Assembly (NCBI GenBank): GCA_027694045.1
Contig: JAQEWB010000006.1
Coordinates: 1 to 64,000, forward strand
Length of the DNA: 64,000 nt
Direction: 5' to 3'
DNA from: Bacillaceae bacterium OF18-1A
Lineage (GTDB): Bacteria > Bacillota > Bacilli > Bacillales > Bacillaceae_G
Part shown: piece after piece, positions 18,769 to 26,535 of the stretch
How the letters are laid out: the number at the start of each line of letters is the position of its first letter
How positions within the stretch are numbered: the first letter of the stretch is position 1
Notes under the pieces: generated by a model
The model's input: the letters and a program-made list of their open reading frames with translations, nothing else
What the model was told of the DNA's origin: nothing
Databases searched by the model: none
Made by a program: the position numbers and the translations under genes

Positions 18769-19215
18769 TTGGAGAGTGTATTGTGCTGTTATCAAATTAA
18801 AGGTTTAATTGGTGAAAACGTAAAAGTAAATCTTCGTGGCCCAGAAAGTAAAGTGGGAATACTTGTATTGTTAGGAAAAGATTATCTTATACTGCAATTA
18901 CCTCTTGGAGAATTAGTATATTACCAGTTGAACCATGTGAAGAGCATAGTTAAGAAAGCGAAAGAAACAAAATGTGGAGATTATTGTGACTCATGTTTCT
19001 GTCCAGAGGATACTTTTACTGATGTATTGATCGATTTGAAATACCAGTGGGTAAAGATTAATCGTGGTGGTCCAGAGTGTGTGGAAGGTTTATTAAGTGA
19101 AGTGCATGAAGAATGTATTGCATTGGTAAACGGTGAAGAAGTTATTTATGTAATTAATTTTCATATTAAAAGTGTGAGCAGAATAGTTAAATGCAAAAAG
19201 ACTGAAGAAGAATAA
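18769..19215 (+). CDS. Spore coat/exosporium protein, CotB-family paralogue
   Basis: A 148-aa protein with the same two-repeat layout as the upstream gene (VKVNLRGPESKVGIL... and VKINRGGPECVEGLL...), but without the Ser/Arg-rich tail. Cys-rich spacer CGDYCDSCFC between the repeats may cross-link in the coat. TTG start after the strong SD AGGAGGGG, 20 bp downstream of the first cotB gene, so the two are co-transcribed. Confidence 0.83.
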   Translation: MESVLCCYQIKGLIGENVKVNLRGPESKVGILVLLGKDYLILQLPLGELVYYQLNHVKSIVKKAKETKCGDYCDSCFCPEDTFTDVLIDLKYQWVKINRGGPECVEGLLSEVHEECIALVNGEEVIYVINFHIKSVSRIVKCKKTEEE

Positions 19216-19356
19216 TGTTTAATAAATAAGAGGGGCATTATTATTGAAAGTGCAGAATGATTTCTAATTTCGGATAGTCTGAAAAGGAATTTCTTACTAT
19301 TAAAACCGCACATTGCCCTGATTATTTTTTAGAAATTCATAGAGAGGAGGATATAG

Positions 19357-20025
19357 ATGAATGAGCTACAAAAAAGTATTGGAGAAAATATATATGTTAA
19401 ATTAATCGGTGAAAAAAGATTTAAAGGTGTATTAATTGATGTAGGAAATGATATCGTTGTTCTTTACAATGGACAAGACTACGTATATATATCTTTATAT
19501 CATGTACAATATTATAAGTTTTTAAGAGAACATGAAGAAGAAATATCAAAACCAGATGTGGACTCTGTAATTAAAAGGGAATCCCCCTCAATTTCTTTGA
19601 GAAAGGTATTAAGTACTTCTAAAGGGATGTTTACAGAGATTTATGTAGCAGGGAATGCTCCGATACATGGTTATGTTACAAGTGTAATGAACGACTATAT
19701 TGTTTTTTATAGTCCCGTTTATAAAACTGTTTATATATCATTAAAGCATTTAAAATGGTTAATTCCATATAAAGAAAATCAAGTCCCGTATTCCCTCAAT
19801 AAAAATGAACTCCCCGTAAATCCATTAAACATTACGTTAGCTAGAACATTTGAAGAACAGCTTATTAAAATGGCTGGGAAAATCATGGTATTTGATTTAG
19901 GTGAAGAATCTAATAAAATTGGAAAAATGGCAAAAATTGATGAAGGTCATATTGAAATATTAAAAGCACGTGATGCAAAAATGTATGTGAATATGCAACA
20001 TGTAAAATCTGTCCATTGTCCGTAG
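19357..20025 (+). CDS. CotB-related protein with three diverged repeats
   Basis: A 222-aa member of the same family. Repeats start near residues 5 (GENIYVKLIGEKRFKGVLID), 89 (FTEIYVAGNAPIHGYVTSV) and 165 (KMAGKIMVFDLGEES), each ending in H-V/L-K/Q. The NRGGPE signature is lost, so it is a diverged third paralogue. Own SD GAGAGGAGG. It lies 141 bp after the previous gene; an imperfect GGGCA...TGCCC inverted repeat fills the gap, so it may have a separate transcript or be partly attenuated. Confidence 0.75.
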   Translation: MNELQKSIGENIYVKLIGEKRFKGVLIDVGNDIVVLYNGQDYVYISLYHVQYYKFLREHEEEISKPDVDSVIKRESPSISLRKVLSTSKGMFTEIYVAGNAPIHGYVTSVMNDYIVFYSPVYKTVYISLKHLKWLIPYKENQVPYSLNKNELPVNPLNITLARTFEEQLIKMAGKIMVFDLGEESNKIGKMAKIDEGHIEILKARDAKMYVNMQHVKSVHCP

Positions 20026-20036
20026 GTTAGTTGAAA

Positions 20037-20082
20037 GGGCTGGCTTTTTCTTTTATATATGCAAAAGAAAAGGTCGAGCCTA
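20037..20082 (+). terminator. Hairpin after the third CotB-like gene
   Basis: An imperfect stem GGCT...TTTTCTTTT / AAAAGAAAA...AGCC lies just past the stop codon. There is no strong T run, so termination is uncertain. Confidence 0.45.
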
Positions 20083-20263
20083 TTTGTTTAGCTTGATTTG
20101 GATGTGAGGGGGAAATGAATTGAATATAAAATATGTTAGCTTTATCTATGAAGAGATAATTTTGTACTAAATTATAAAAAATATGTACGAGCTATTTTTG
20201 AATGTATTCAATTTATTTTTGGAGGAAGAACTGCTCAACTAATTTACTAAAGGGGTTTTGTTT

Positions 20264-21529
20264 GTGGAGCGGTTTCAAAATTCGTTATCAATTACATTAC
20301 TTGGTAGTGCTGGTGGAGCAGCAAAAGCGGTTTTAGCAATTTTAAATCAAGCGATAATAAATGAAAATGATCCAATTTATGAAGTGATACAGAATATCAC
20401 ATTTCATTTGGTGGATATAAAACAAAAAGATAGGGCTTATTATGATGAGTTGTTTCCAAATTTGAAAGAGAAATTGTCCTTATACGAAATAAATCTTCAG
20501 GATGTAGTGAAATTTAAACAGCATTTAAAAGAAAAAAGAACGAGTGTTGTTATTGATGTTTCAGGGGCAGATACACTTAGAGTATTGAGCTGTTGTAATG
20601 AACTTGGAATTTGTTATATTAATTCAGCTTTGGAAAATGAGGCAGTAGATCAGGACGATAGTTTAATTGGCTTTCAGCTTACGGAAAGATACACGAGATT
20701 TGAGAAGGAAAAAGAGAAATTTACAAATACAAAAGCAATTATAGGCTCAGGTATGAATCCAGGCGTTGTTCAATGGATGGTTGTTGAACTTATGAAGGAA
20801 CGACCAGGTGAAAAACCAAGAGCATGCTATATAGTAGAACATGATACGTCATTTTTGAATGATACAGCACTTATAAAGCCTCATACACTTTATGCTTCAT
20901 GGGCAGTAGAGAGATTTCTAGATGAAGCGATATGGAGTTATCCGATGTATATGAGTCATCATCGTCCTCTTTACTTTTATGAAGATGTATATGCTTCAGA
21001 GTATAAAGTAAAGTTGGGAGAGAAAGAGTTTTATGGTTGTTTAATGCCGCATGAGGAAGTTTTAATTTTAGGGAAAAACTTTAATATGGAAGTTGGGTTT
21101 CTTTACCGAATTAACGAGTATACAACAAATATAATTAGACAGAATTTAGATAAGGTAGAAGATCTATGGAACTGGAATCGTAAAGTATTTAATCCAGCCG
21201 AAGAAGAGGTTGCGGGCGAGGATCTAGTCGGTGTAGTACTCGTTTATGAAAATAGCGAGACATATATGTATAACGTGATGAATAGCAGTCAAGTTTTTCA
21301 TAAATATAAAACGAATGCAACTTACTTCCAAGTAGGATGTGGAATTTATGCAGGATTGTGTAGTTTACTTTTAGATCACTTTGAACAAGGTGCTTATTAT
21401 GTCGAGGAATTATTATTAAATACAGAAAGTAAGTACGGCAAATATTTAAATTTATATATGAATGATTTTGTAATAGGGCATAACAAGTGTACGGATGGTC
21501 TACTACATGATAGGGTAAGGTGGATATAA
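20264..21529 (+). CDS. Saccharopine-dehydrogenase-like / homospermidine-synthase-like oxidoreductase
   Basis: A 421-aa protein. The N-terminal Rossmann region reads ITLLGSAGGAAKAVL, and VVIDVSGADTLRVLSCC matches the saccharopine dehydrogenase fold. GSGMNPGVVQWMV resembles the catalytic-region motif of homospermidine synthases. I recall B. cereus genomes labelling this gene an S-adenosylmethionine-decarboxylase-related protein, which suggests polyamine chemistry but is not evidence. GTG 20264 is preferred over TTG 20258 because AAAGGGG lies 8 nt before it. It stands alone, after the coat genes. Substrate unknown. Confidence 0.65.
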   Translation: MERFQNSLSITLLGSAGGAAKAVLAILNQAIINENDPIYEVIQNITFHLVDIKQKDRAYYDELFPNLKEKLSLYEINLQDVVKFKQHLKEKRTSVVIDVSGADTLRVLSCCNELGICYINSALENEAVDQDDSLIGFQLTERYTRFEKEKEKFTNTKAIIGSGMNPGVVQWMVVELMKERPGEKPRACYIVEHDTSFLNDTALIKPHTLYASWAVERFLDEAIWSYPMYMSHHRPLYFYEDVYASEYKVKLGEKEFYGCLMPHEEVLILGKNFNMEVGFLYRINEYTTNIIRQNLDKVEDLWNWNRKVFNPAEEEVAGEDLVGVVLVYENSETYMYNVMNSSQVFHKYKTNATYFQVGCGIYAGLCSLLLDHFEQGAYYVEELLLNTESKYGKYLNLYMNDFVIGHNKCTDGLLHDRVRWI

Positions 21530-21536
21530 GTTGTGA

Positions 21537-21567
21537 CGAAAGGGAAGGATGATCTCCTTCCCTTTCG
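21537..21567. terminator. Hairpin after the saccharopine-dehydrogenase-like gene
   Basis: A perfect 13-bp stem (CGAAAGGGAAGGA / TCCTTCCCTTTCG) with a 5-nt loop but no T run. It may terminate or protect the 3' end. Confidence 0.6.
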
Positions 21568-21668
21568 TATTATAAGGTTATATGTTGCCCTGAAAGCAAT
21601 TTCATATTTATAATTCAAGAAGATAACATGTAAGAGGTTATTTTTGTATTGATATGAGGAGTATTTAT

Positions 21669-22895
21669 ATGAACAAATTTAAAAGCTTGATTTATGAAGA
21701 AAGAGAAGCTTTAAAAGTATTTTTATTATTATTTTATATTATATTTTTTCTATATGACGTTATTTATTATTTTGTTTACCCAGCTATGAATATTAATGAG
21801 GCAAGGATAGGATGGCCAGAAGGTGGAATGGGAATAGGTGTTTATATATTAGTAATATCTTTATTTCCTATTTCGATATATCTTCAAAAAAAAGATTATG
21901 TATATTTTGTAAAGTATTTGTTTTTAATTGGATACATACTTATTGATCTTATTAATAATTTAATGATTTATTTGCATAGTGAGCGTATTTTTGAAAATGG
22001 TAACATCGTCGAAATATTTTTAATTTTATTCGCACCAATATTTGTGAATAGAAAATATTTTTATGTAGTTTCTTTTAGTGTAATTGGGAAGTATGTATTT
22101 TTTATATTGATATTACAAGATATAAAAGTTGTGATTCCACTTGTTTTATGTGTATTCTTTTTTATTATTTCACCTTCCTTATTAAAACGATTTCAATCTT
22201 ACGTAAGAACTGTGGTTGAAATGATGAACAATGTGAAAGAAACAGAAAGTTTAGCTGTAATTGGAACGATGTCTACAACGATTGCTCATGAAATTCGAAA
22301 TCCATTAACAGCTTTGAAAGGGTTTACACAAATGCAAAAAGAAAAAAATCCTGTTGATACGATGAGTTACGACATTATGTTGCAAGAAATCGAAAGGATT
22401 AACGGATTTGTTAGTGAATTAATGTTATTAGGAAAACCGAAACCAGCAAATTATGAATGGTGTAATATACAAGACATCCTTTTATATGTTGTACAGTTAA
22501 TGGAAAGTTATGCCGCACAATATAGAGTGAAATTTCATTTATACGTAGATGGAGATTTACCAGTTATAACCGGAAATGATAAACAATTAAAGCAAGTATT
22601 ATTAAATGTTATTAAAAACGGAATAGAATCCATGCCAGAAGGTGGGGATATCCATATTCGTTTATACAAAAAAACAGAAGGTTATGTGTGCATTTCTGTC
22701 GAAGACCAAGGATTTGGTATAGAAAATGAAAAATTAGAGAAAATTGGAAAGGCTTTTTACACAACAAAAGAGAATGGTACCGGGCTCGGATTAATGATTA
22801 CATATAAAATTATTAAGGAACATCAAGGAAGTATTGCTATTCAAAGTAGTATTGGAATAGGAACGAAAGTAGAAATTTCTTTGCCCACAGTTTAA
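21669..22895 (+). CDS. Membrane sensor histidine kinase
   Basis: A 408-aa kinase. About six hydrophobic helices fill residues 15-175 with short loops and no large extracellular domain, as in KinB-type sporulation kinases. Then follow the HisKA H-box IAHEIRNPLTALKGF (phospho-His near residue 205), the N-box LLNVIKNGIESMPEGG, and G boxes VEDQGFGI and GTGLGLMI. There is no PAS domain and no adjacent response regulator, so it is an orphan. A role in the sporulation phosphorelay is possible, not shown. ATG 21669 is chosen because GAGGAG precedes it by 7 nt. Confidence 0.88.
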   Translation: MNKFKSLIYEEREALKVFLLLFYIIFFLYDVIYYFVYPAMNINEARIGWPEGGMGIGVYILVISLFPISIYLQKKDYVYFVKYLFLIGYILIDLINNLMIYLHSERIFENGNIVEIFLILFAPIFVNRKYFYVVSFSVIGKYVFFILILQDIKVVIPLVLCVFFFIISPSLLKRFQSYVRTVVEMMNNVKETESLAVIGTMSTTIAHEIRNPLTALKGFTQMQKEKNPVDTMSYDIMLQEIERINGFVSELMLLGKPKPANYEWCNIQDILLYVVQLMESYAAQYRVKFHLYVDGDLPVITGNDKQLKQVLLNVIKNGIESMPEGGDIHIRLYKKTEGYVCISVEDQGFGIENEKLEKIGKAFYTTKENGTGLGLMITYKIIKEHQGSIAIQSSIGIGTKVEISLPTV

Positions 22896-22946
22896 TGTGT
22901 TAGGGAGAAAGGACTTTTCAGAAAAGTGTTCTTGTTGTGTAAATAT

Positions 22947-22966
22947 AAACATTTTATAAAATGTTT
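22947..22966. promoter_or_regulatory. Perfect 20-bp palindrome
   Basis: AAACATTTTATAAAATGTTT is its own reverse complement. It lies 50 bp after the kinase stop codon and about 35 bp before a TATAAT at 23000-23005, so it is a candidate operator. Confidence 0.5.
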
Positions 22967-22999
22967 CAAGAAGGGTTTTTTTTATAAAATACTTCGTTT

Positions 23000-23095
23000 A
23001 TAATGGAGGAAAATATCGACATGAGCTTAGTTGCTCATGTAACGGTTTGGTAGTGTTATGAAAAGATAAGAAGGGGTGCACGCGCATCCTTTTTT
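23000..23095 (+). ncRNA. Candidate structured leader RNA or small RNA with terminator
   Basis: A TATAAT (23000-23005) would start a transcript near 23012. It contains a perfect 8-bp hairpin ACATGAGC/GCTCATGT (23019-23040) and ends in a terminator-like hairpin AAGGGGTGC/GCATCCTTT with a T run (23071-23095), 28 bp before the next gene. It does not match any riboswitch class I know. Confidence 0.4.
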
Positions 23096-23122
23096 CTATG
23101 CAGATATTATGAAAGAGGTGGT

Positions 23123-23506
23123 ATGATGGAATTAACATTAAATTCGACTGTATGTTTACACACGATTCAATTTCGAAAAGAGCAAAAGAATTATATTGTA
23201 AAGGATACAATTACAGGCGAAAAATATGAAATGCCGCCACTTTGGATTGATGCACTAGCAATGATGCGTGACGGCTTTTTATTGGGAGAAATTGAAGAGA
23301 AATTAAAAGAAGAATATCCAGCAGAAGAAGTAAATATGTTAGCATTTACGAGGCAACTGTTAGAGCTAGAACTTGTTGAAATGGTAGATGGAGAAGAAAT
23401 AGCTTGTACAAAGAAAAAAGAGAAAGACTATTTAGCGTGGGTACGTCCTCGTATGGAACAATTATTTCTTAATTTAAATAAAAAATATAGAAGCAAAGGT
23501 CAGTAA
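23123..23506 (+). CDS. Solitary PqqD-like (RiPP recognition element fold) protein
   Basis: A 127-aa protein. Residues about 15-95 read as a PqqD-like winged helix: a beta hairpin (FRKEQKNYIVKDTITGEKYEMP), then LWIDALAMMRDGFLLGEIEEKL, KEEYPAEEVNMLAFTRQLLELELV. PqqD domains bind leader peptides of ribosomal peptides for a radical-SAM or cyclase enzyme, but none is nearby, so the role is unknown. A basic C-terminal tail (NLNKKYRSKGQ) follows. Start ATG 23123 or 23126 after GAAAGAGGTGG. Confidence 0.55.
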   Translation: MMELTLNSTVCLHTIQFRKEQKNYIVKDTITGEKYEMPPLWIDALAMMRDGFLLGEIEEKLKEEYPAEEVNMLAFTRQLLELELVEMVDGEEIACTKKKEKDYLAWVRPRMEQLFLNLNKKYRSKGQ

Positions 23507-23522
23507 TGACCTTTGCTTTTTT
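23491..23522. terminator. Terminator after the PqqD-like gene
   Basis: A perfect 12-bp stem (AAGCAAAGGTCA / TGACCTTTGCTT) overlaps the stop codon and is followed by a T run. Confidence 0.92.
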
Positions 23523-23533
23523 GTAGGTTTTGT

Positions 23534-24166
23534 TTAAAAAATAACAGCGAATGCTCTTGCGAAAGCACCGTCACTATCTTTAATTTTTAAAGGTGCTGCT
23601 GAGAAAAAGAAGCGTTTTTCTTTAATAGCGTCTAGATTTGTTAAGTTTTCAATTAAATAAATATTATTTCCTAGTAGTATATGATGAATCGGTGATGTTT
23701 CTGTCGTCACTTCATCAGGAGAAATAAAATCTAAACCGACGGATTTTACTTTTAATTGAACTAGTTCTTTAGCCAATTCTTCTGAAAGATAAAGTGCCTC
23801 TTTCTCATAAGCTTCAGTATTCCACTTATTAGATAGGTTAGAATGGAAAATGACGATATCACCTTCTTTTATTTTGGTACCATGCAATACTTCCTTAGGT
23901 AATTTCCTCTCTTGAGCATGAGTCACATCGATAAGAACGGCTTCACCTACAAATTGATCTACGGGTAATTGATCAATAGTAGTTGCGCCTGAAATGAAAT
24001 GAGCCGGAGCATCACAATGCGTACCAACATGCACGACAGAATGAAAATCTGTCACTTGATAGCCTGTCTCTTCAACGCTTGTAATGGCTTCTAGATTGAT
24101 TTTTGGTGTTCCAGGGAATTGAGACATATTGTTTTCAAATGTTTGTGATAGATCAATTACTTTCAT
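23534..24166 (-). CDS. Cyclase-family metal-dependent hydrolase (kynurenine-formamidase-like), SAM-riboswitch controlled
   Basis: A 210-aa protein of the cyclase family (PF04199 type). Metal-ligand motif HVGTHCDAPAHF (H-x-G-T-H-x-D-x-P-x-H) lies at about residues 47-58, with DLSQTFENN at the N-terminus and GLDFISPDEV later. Relatives include KynB, isatin hydrolase and uncharacterised hydrolases. The start at 24166 has SD GGAGGTATT; an upstream in-frame ATG at 24217 is inside the riboswitch terminator. The SAM riboswitch upstream implies a role in methionine, cysteine or SAM-linked metabolism rather than tryptophan breakdown. Confidence 0.85.
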   Translation of the reverse strand: MKVIDLSQTFENNMSQFPGTPKINLEAITSVEETGYQVTDFHSVVHVGTHCDAPAHFISGATTIDQLPVDQFVGEAVLIDVTHAQERKLPKEVLHGTKIKEGDIVIFHSNLSNKWNTEAYEKEALYLSEELAKELVQLKVKSVGLDFISPDEVTTETSPIHHILLGNNIYLIENLTNLDAIKEKRFFFSAAPLKIKDSDGAFARAFAVIF

Positions 24167-24198
24167 TTTAAATACCTCCAATATACATTTTAAAATAT

Positions 24199-24236
24199 AA
24201 AAAGCCCATCTTTCCAAATCAAGAAAGATGAGCTTT
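24199..24236 (-). terminator. Riboswitch terminator
   Basis: On the minus strand, AAAGCTCATCTTTC / GAAAGATGGGCTTT (one wobble) is followed by a T run. This is the expression platform of the SAM riboswitch. Confidence 0.9.
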
Positions 24237-24249
24237 ATATGCTAGTTGA

Positions 24250-24362
24250 GTTTATCTTCCAAAATGCAATGCATTTTGCAGGAATTAGCACCTATTCAGT
24301 TTATAAAAACTGAGGTTGCTGGGCTTCAAAGGGCCGGTCCCTCTGCCTCTCTTGATAAAGAA
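24250..24362 (-). promoter_or_regulatory. SAM-I (S-box) riboswitch aptamer
   Basis: The minus strand carries the S-box core: TTATCAAGAGAGG, then GAGGGAC, GGCCC..TGAAGCCC, GCAACC, and the variable P3 hairpin CAGTTT/AAACTG. P1 closes with GATAAA. High SAM would form the downstream terminator and switch off the cyclase-family gene. Confidence 0.95.
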
Positions 24363-24510
24363 GTATTCAGTTTTTGAAATCGGAATTTTCCGATAGTTAA
24401 ATTGTAATTCATTTCCTTTTTTCGTGCAATACAAAATAGGTATTCACCCAAATAAAGTTCTGCGCATATTGTAGCTTATGTAAGTAGAATGCTGCGAAGG
24501 AGTGAGTGCA

Positions 24511-25620
24511 GTGACAGGGAATGTGCTGAATTATTATGCTGGTGGAAATACAGCTAGAGGATTTCACAATTTATATGACGAGAACTTAAAAGGATTGGAT
24601 AGGTTATATATTTTAAAAGGTGGCCCAGGAACAGGGAAATCTTCTTTAATTAAGGCAATAGGTCGTGAGTGGATTGATAAAGGATATGATATTGAATTTT
24701 TACATTGCTCTTCCGACAATAAATCAGTTGATGGTGTAGTTATTCCGAAATTAAAAGTAGGTATTGTTGACGGGACATCACCGCATGTTATTGAGCCGAA
24801 AATGCCAGGAGTTGTTGAAGAGTATATCAACTTAGGAATTGCTTGGGATTCAGAGAAATTAAGAAAGCGTAAGTTAGAAATTGAACGATTTGTTTCAGAA
24901 GCAAGCAAGGCGTTCCAAGCTGCTTACAGGTGTTTTAAAGAGGCTTTAGTTATACATGATGAGTGGGAGAAGATATATATTGATAATATAGATTTTAATA
25001 AAGCAAATGAACTAACCAGTCAGCTGATTAAGAAATTGTTTACAGATAAAAGCGGAGAGAAATCGATTGTGAAACATCGCTTTTTAGGAGCTGCTACACC
25101 AAAAGGAGCAGTTGATTTTGTTCCTAATTTAACTGAAGGTTTACCACATCGTTATTTTATAAAGGGGCGTCCAGGCTCAGGGAAATCGACAATGCTCAAA
25201 AAAATAGCTAAGGCGGCAGAAGAAAAAGGGTTTGACGTGGAAGTGTATCATTGCGGGTTTGATCCAAATAGTCTTGATATGGTTATTGTAAGGGAATTAG
25301 GATTTGCAATATTTGATAGTACTGCACCACACGAATATTTTCCGAGTCGTGAGGGTGATGAAATTATAGATATGTATGCCCTTATTGTTACTCCAGGGAC
25401 GGATGAGAAGTATGCGAAGGAAATTCGTGATGTTTCCATTCAATATAAAGCAAAAATGAATGAGGCGATGTCTTTCTTAGCGAAAGCAAAATCAGTTCGT
25501 GATAAATTAGAACGAATTTATATTGCTGCTATGGACTTTTCGAAAGTAGATGCATATAAAGAGGAAATTCAAAAAGAGTTCGAGCGCATTGCTGCTACTG
25601 AAAGTGAAAAGAAAAAATAA
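24511..25620 (+). CDS. Duplicated P-loop ATPase (PRK06851-like)
   Basis: A 369-aa protein of two homologous about 180-residue halves. Each has a Walker A: LKGGPGTGKSS (about residue 33) and IKGRPGSGKST (about 216). Each P-loop is followed by a parallel HCSSDNKSVDGVV / HCGFDPNSLDMVI segment and by GIVDGTSPH / AIFDSTAPH. It begins NYYAGGNTARGFHNLY. I recall it as an uncharacterised Bacillus ATPase family. GTG 24511 is chosen because AAGGAG lies 8 nt upstream; a GTG at 24502 overlaps the SD. It stands alone with its own terminator. Confidence 0.7.
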   Translation: MTGNVLNYYAGGNTARGFHNLYDENLKGLDRLYILKGGPGTGKSSLIKAIGREWIDKGYDIEFLHCSSDNKSVDGVVIPKLKVGIVDGTSPHVIEPKMPGVVEEYINLGIAWDSEKLRKRKLEIERFVSEASKAFQAAYRCFKEALVIHDEWEKIYIDNIDFNKANELTSQLIKKLFTDKSGEKSIVKHRFLGAATPKGAVDFVPNLTEGLPHRYFIKGRPGSGKSTMLKKIAKAAEEKGFDVEVYHCGFDPNSLDMVIVRELGFAIFDSTAPHEYFPSREGDEIIDMYALIVTPGTDEKYAKEIRDVSIQYKAKMNEAMSFLAKAKSVRDKLERIYIAAMDFSKVDAYKEEIQKEFERIAATESEKKK

Positions 25621-25629
25621 GTGTCTTAT

Positions 25630-25662
25630 TAAGCTGTCAGGTATTTTCTGACAGCTATTTTA
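25630..25662 (+). terminator. Terminator after the ATPase gene
   Basis: A perfect 9-bp stem (AGCTGTCAG / CTGACAGCT) with a 7-nt loop is followed by ATTTTAG. Confidence 0.8.
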
Positions 25663-25733
25663 GTATGTAGTAAAATGAGTAGTACACTTGTCGAATTTCC
25701 AGGGAAATGATCAAAAAATGGGGAGGGTAAGAA

Positions 25734-26516
25734 ATGAGAAGGAAAATAGCATTAGAGTTAGAAAGAATTGAAAAAGAGAATGACGTGAAAATCTTATTTG
25801 CTGTGGAATCGGGTAGTCGAGCTTGGGGATTCCCTTCGAAAGATAGTGATTATGATGTGAGATTTGTTTATATTCGTCCTATAGAATGGTATTTATCCAT
25901 TGATGATAAACGTGATGTAATTGAATATCCGATTAATGATGAGTTAGATATAAGTGGTTGGGATATTAAAAAGGCATTACAATTATTTGCAAAGTCAAAC
26001 CCAGCATTGCTTGAATGGGTTCGATCGCCGATTTTTTATTCGAAAAACTCCAATCTTCCAGAACAGCTTCAACAAATGAGTGAAAAGAAGTTTGATCCAA
26101 AAGCAACGATATATCATTACTTACATATGGCTTCAAAAAATTATCGTGAATTTTTACAAGGTGAGAATGTAAAATTGAAAAAGTATTTTTATGTATTACG
26201 TCCTATTTTAGCTTGTAAATGGTTAGAGGAGAAATCGACGTTGCCTCCTGTAGAATTTGATCGATTGATTACAAACTTATCATTAGAGTGTAGCGTATTA
26301 GATGAAATTGAAAAACTGTTAATAAAGAAAAGGGCAGGTACTGAATTAGATACTGGAGTGAAAATTAAAGTACTGAATCAATTTTTAGAAGAACAAATTA
26401 ATTATTATCAGCGATATGTGAAAGGTATTGAAAAGGGATTAGGAATCGATATTGAGGTTTTAAATACACTATTTCGAGACATGTTGTTTGAAGCATACAA
26501 AAAAGAGCACAAGTAA
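25734..26516 (+). CDS. YcgL-type predicted nucleotidyltransferase
   Basis: A 260-aa protein of the DNA-polymerase-beta superfamily (the RlaP / PF10127 type linked to RNA repair). The active site reads ESGSRAWGFPSKDSDYDVRF (G-S near residue 28, then D-x-D), with a third acidic residue in DELDISGWD. The C-terminal half is helical. B. subtilis YcgL is of the same size. Substrate unknown. ATG start after GGGGAGGG. It follows the duplicated ATPase but is separated by a terminator, so co-function is only a suggestion. Confidence 0.78.
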   Translation: MRRKIALELERIEKENDVKILFAVESGSRAWGFPSKDSDYDVRFVYIRPIEWYLSIDDKRDVIEYPINDELDISGWDIKKALQLFAKSNPALLEWVRSPIFYSKNSNLPEQLQQMSEKKFDPKATIYHYLHMASKNYREFLQGENVKLKKYFYVLRPILACKWLEEKSTLPPVEFDRLITNLSLECSVLDEIEKLLIKKRAGTELDTGVKIKVLNQFLEEQINYYQRYVKGIEKGLGIDIEVLNTLFRDMLFEAYKKEHK

Positions 26517-26529
26517 GTTTGTGCTCTTT
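26502..26529. terminator. Bidirectional terminator, ycgL-like/yhfW-like
   Basis: A perfect stem AAAGAGCACAA / TTGTGCTCTTT with a 6-nt loop spans the stop codon and lies between convergent genes. Confidence 0.9.
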
Positions 26530-26535
26530 ATACTT

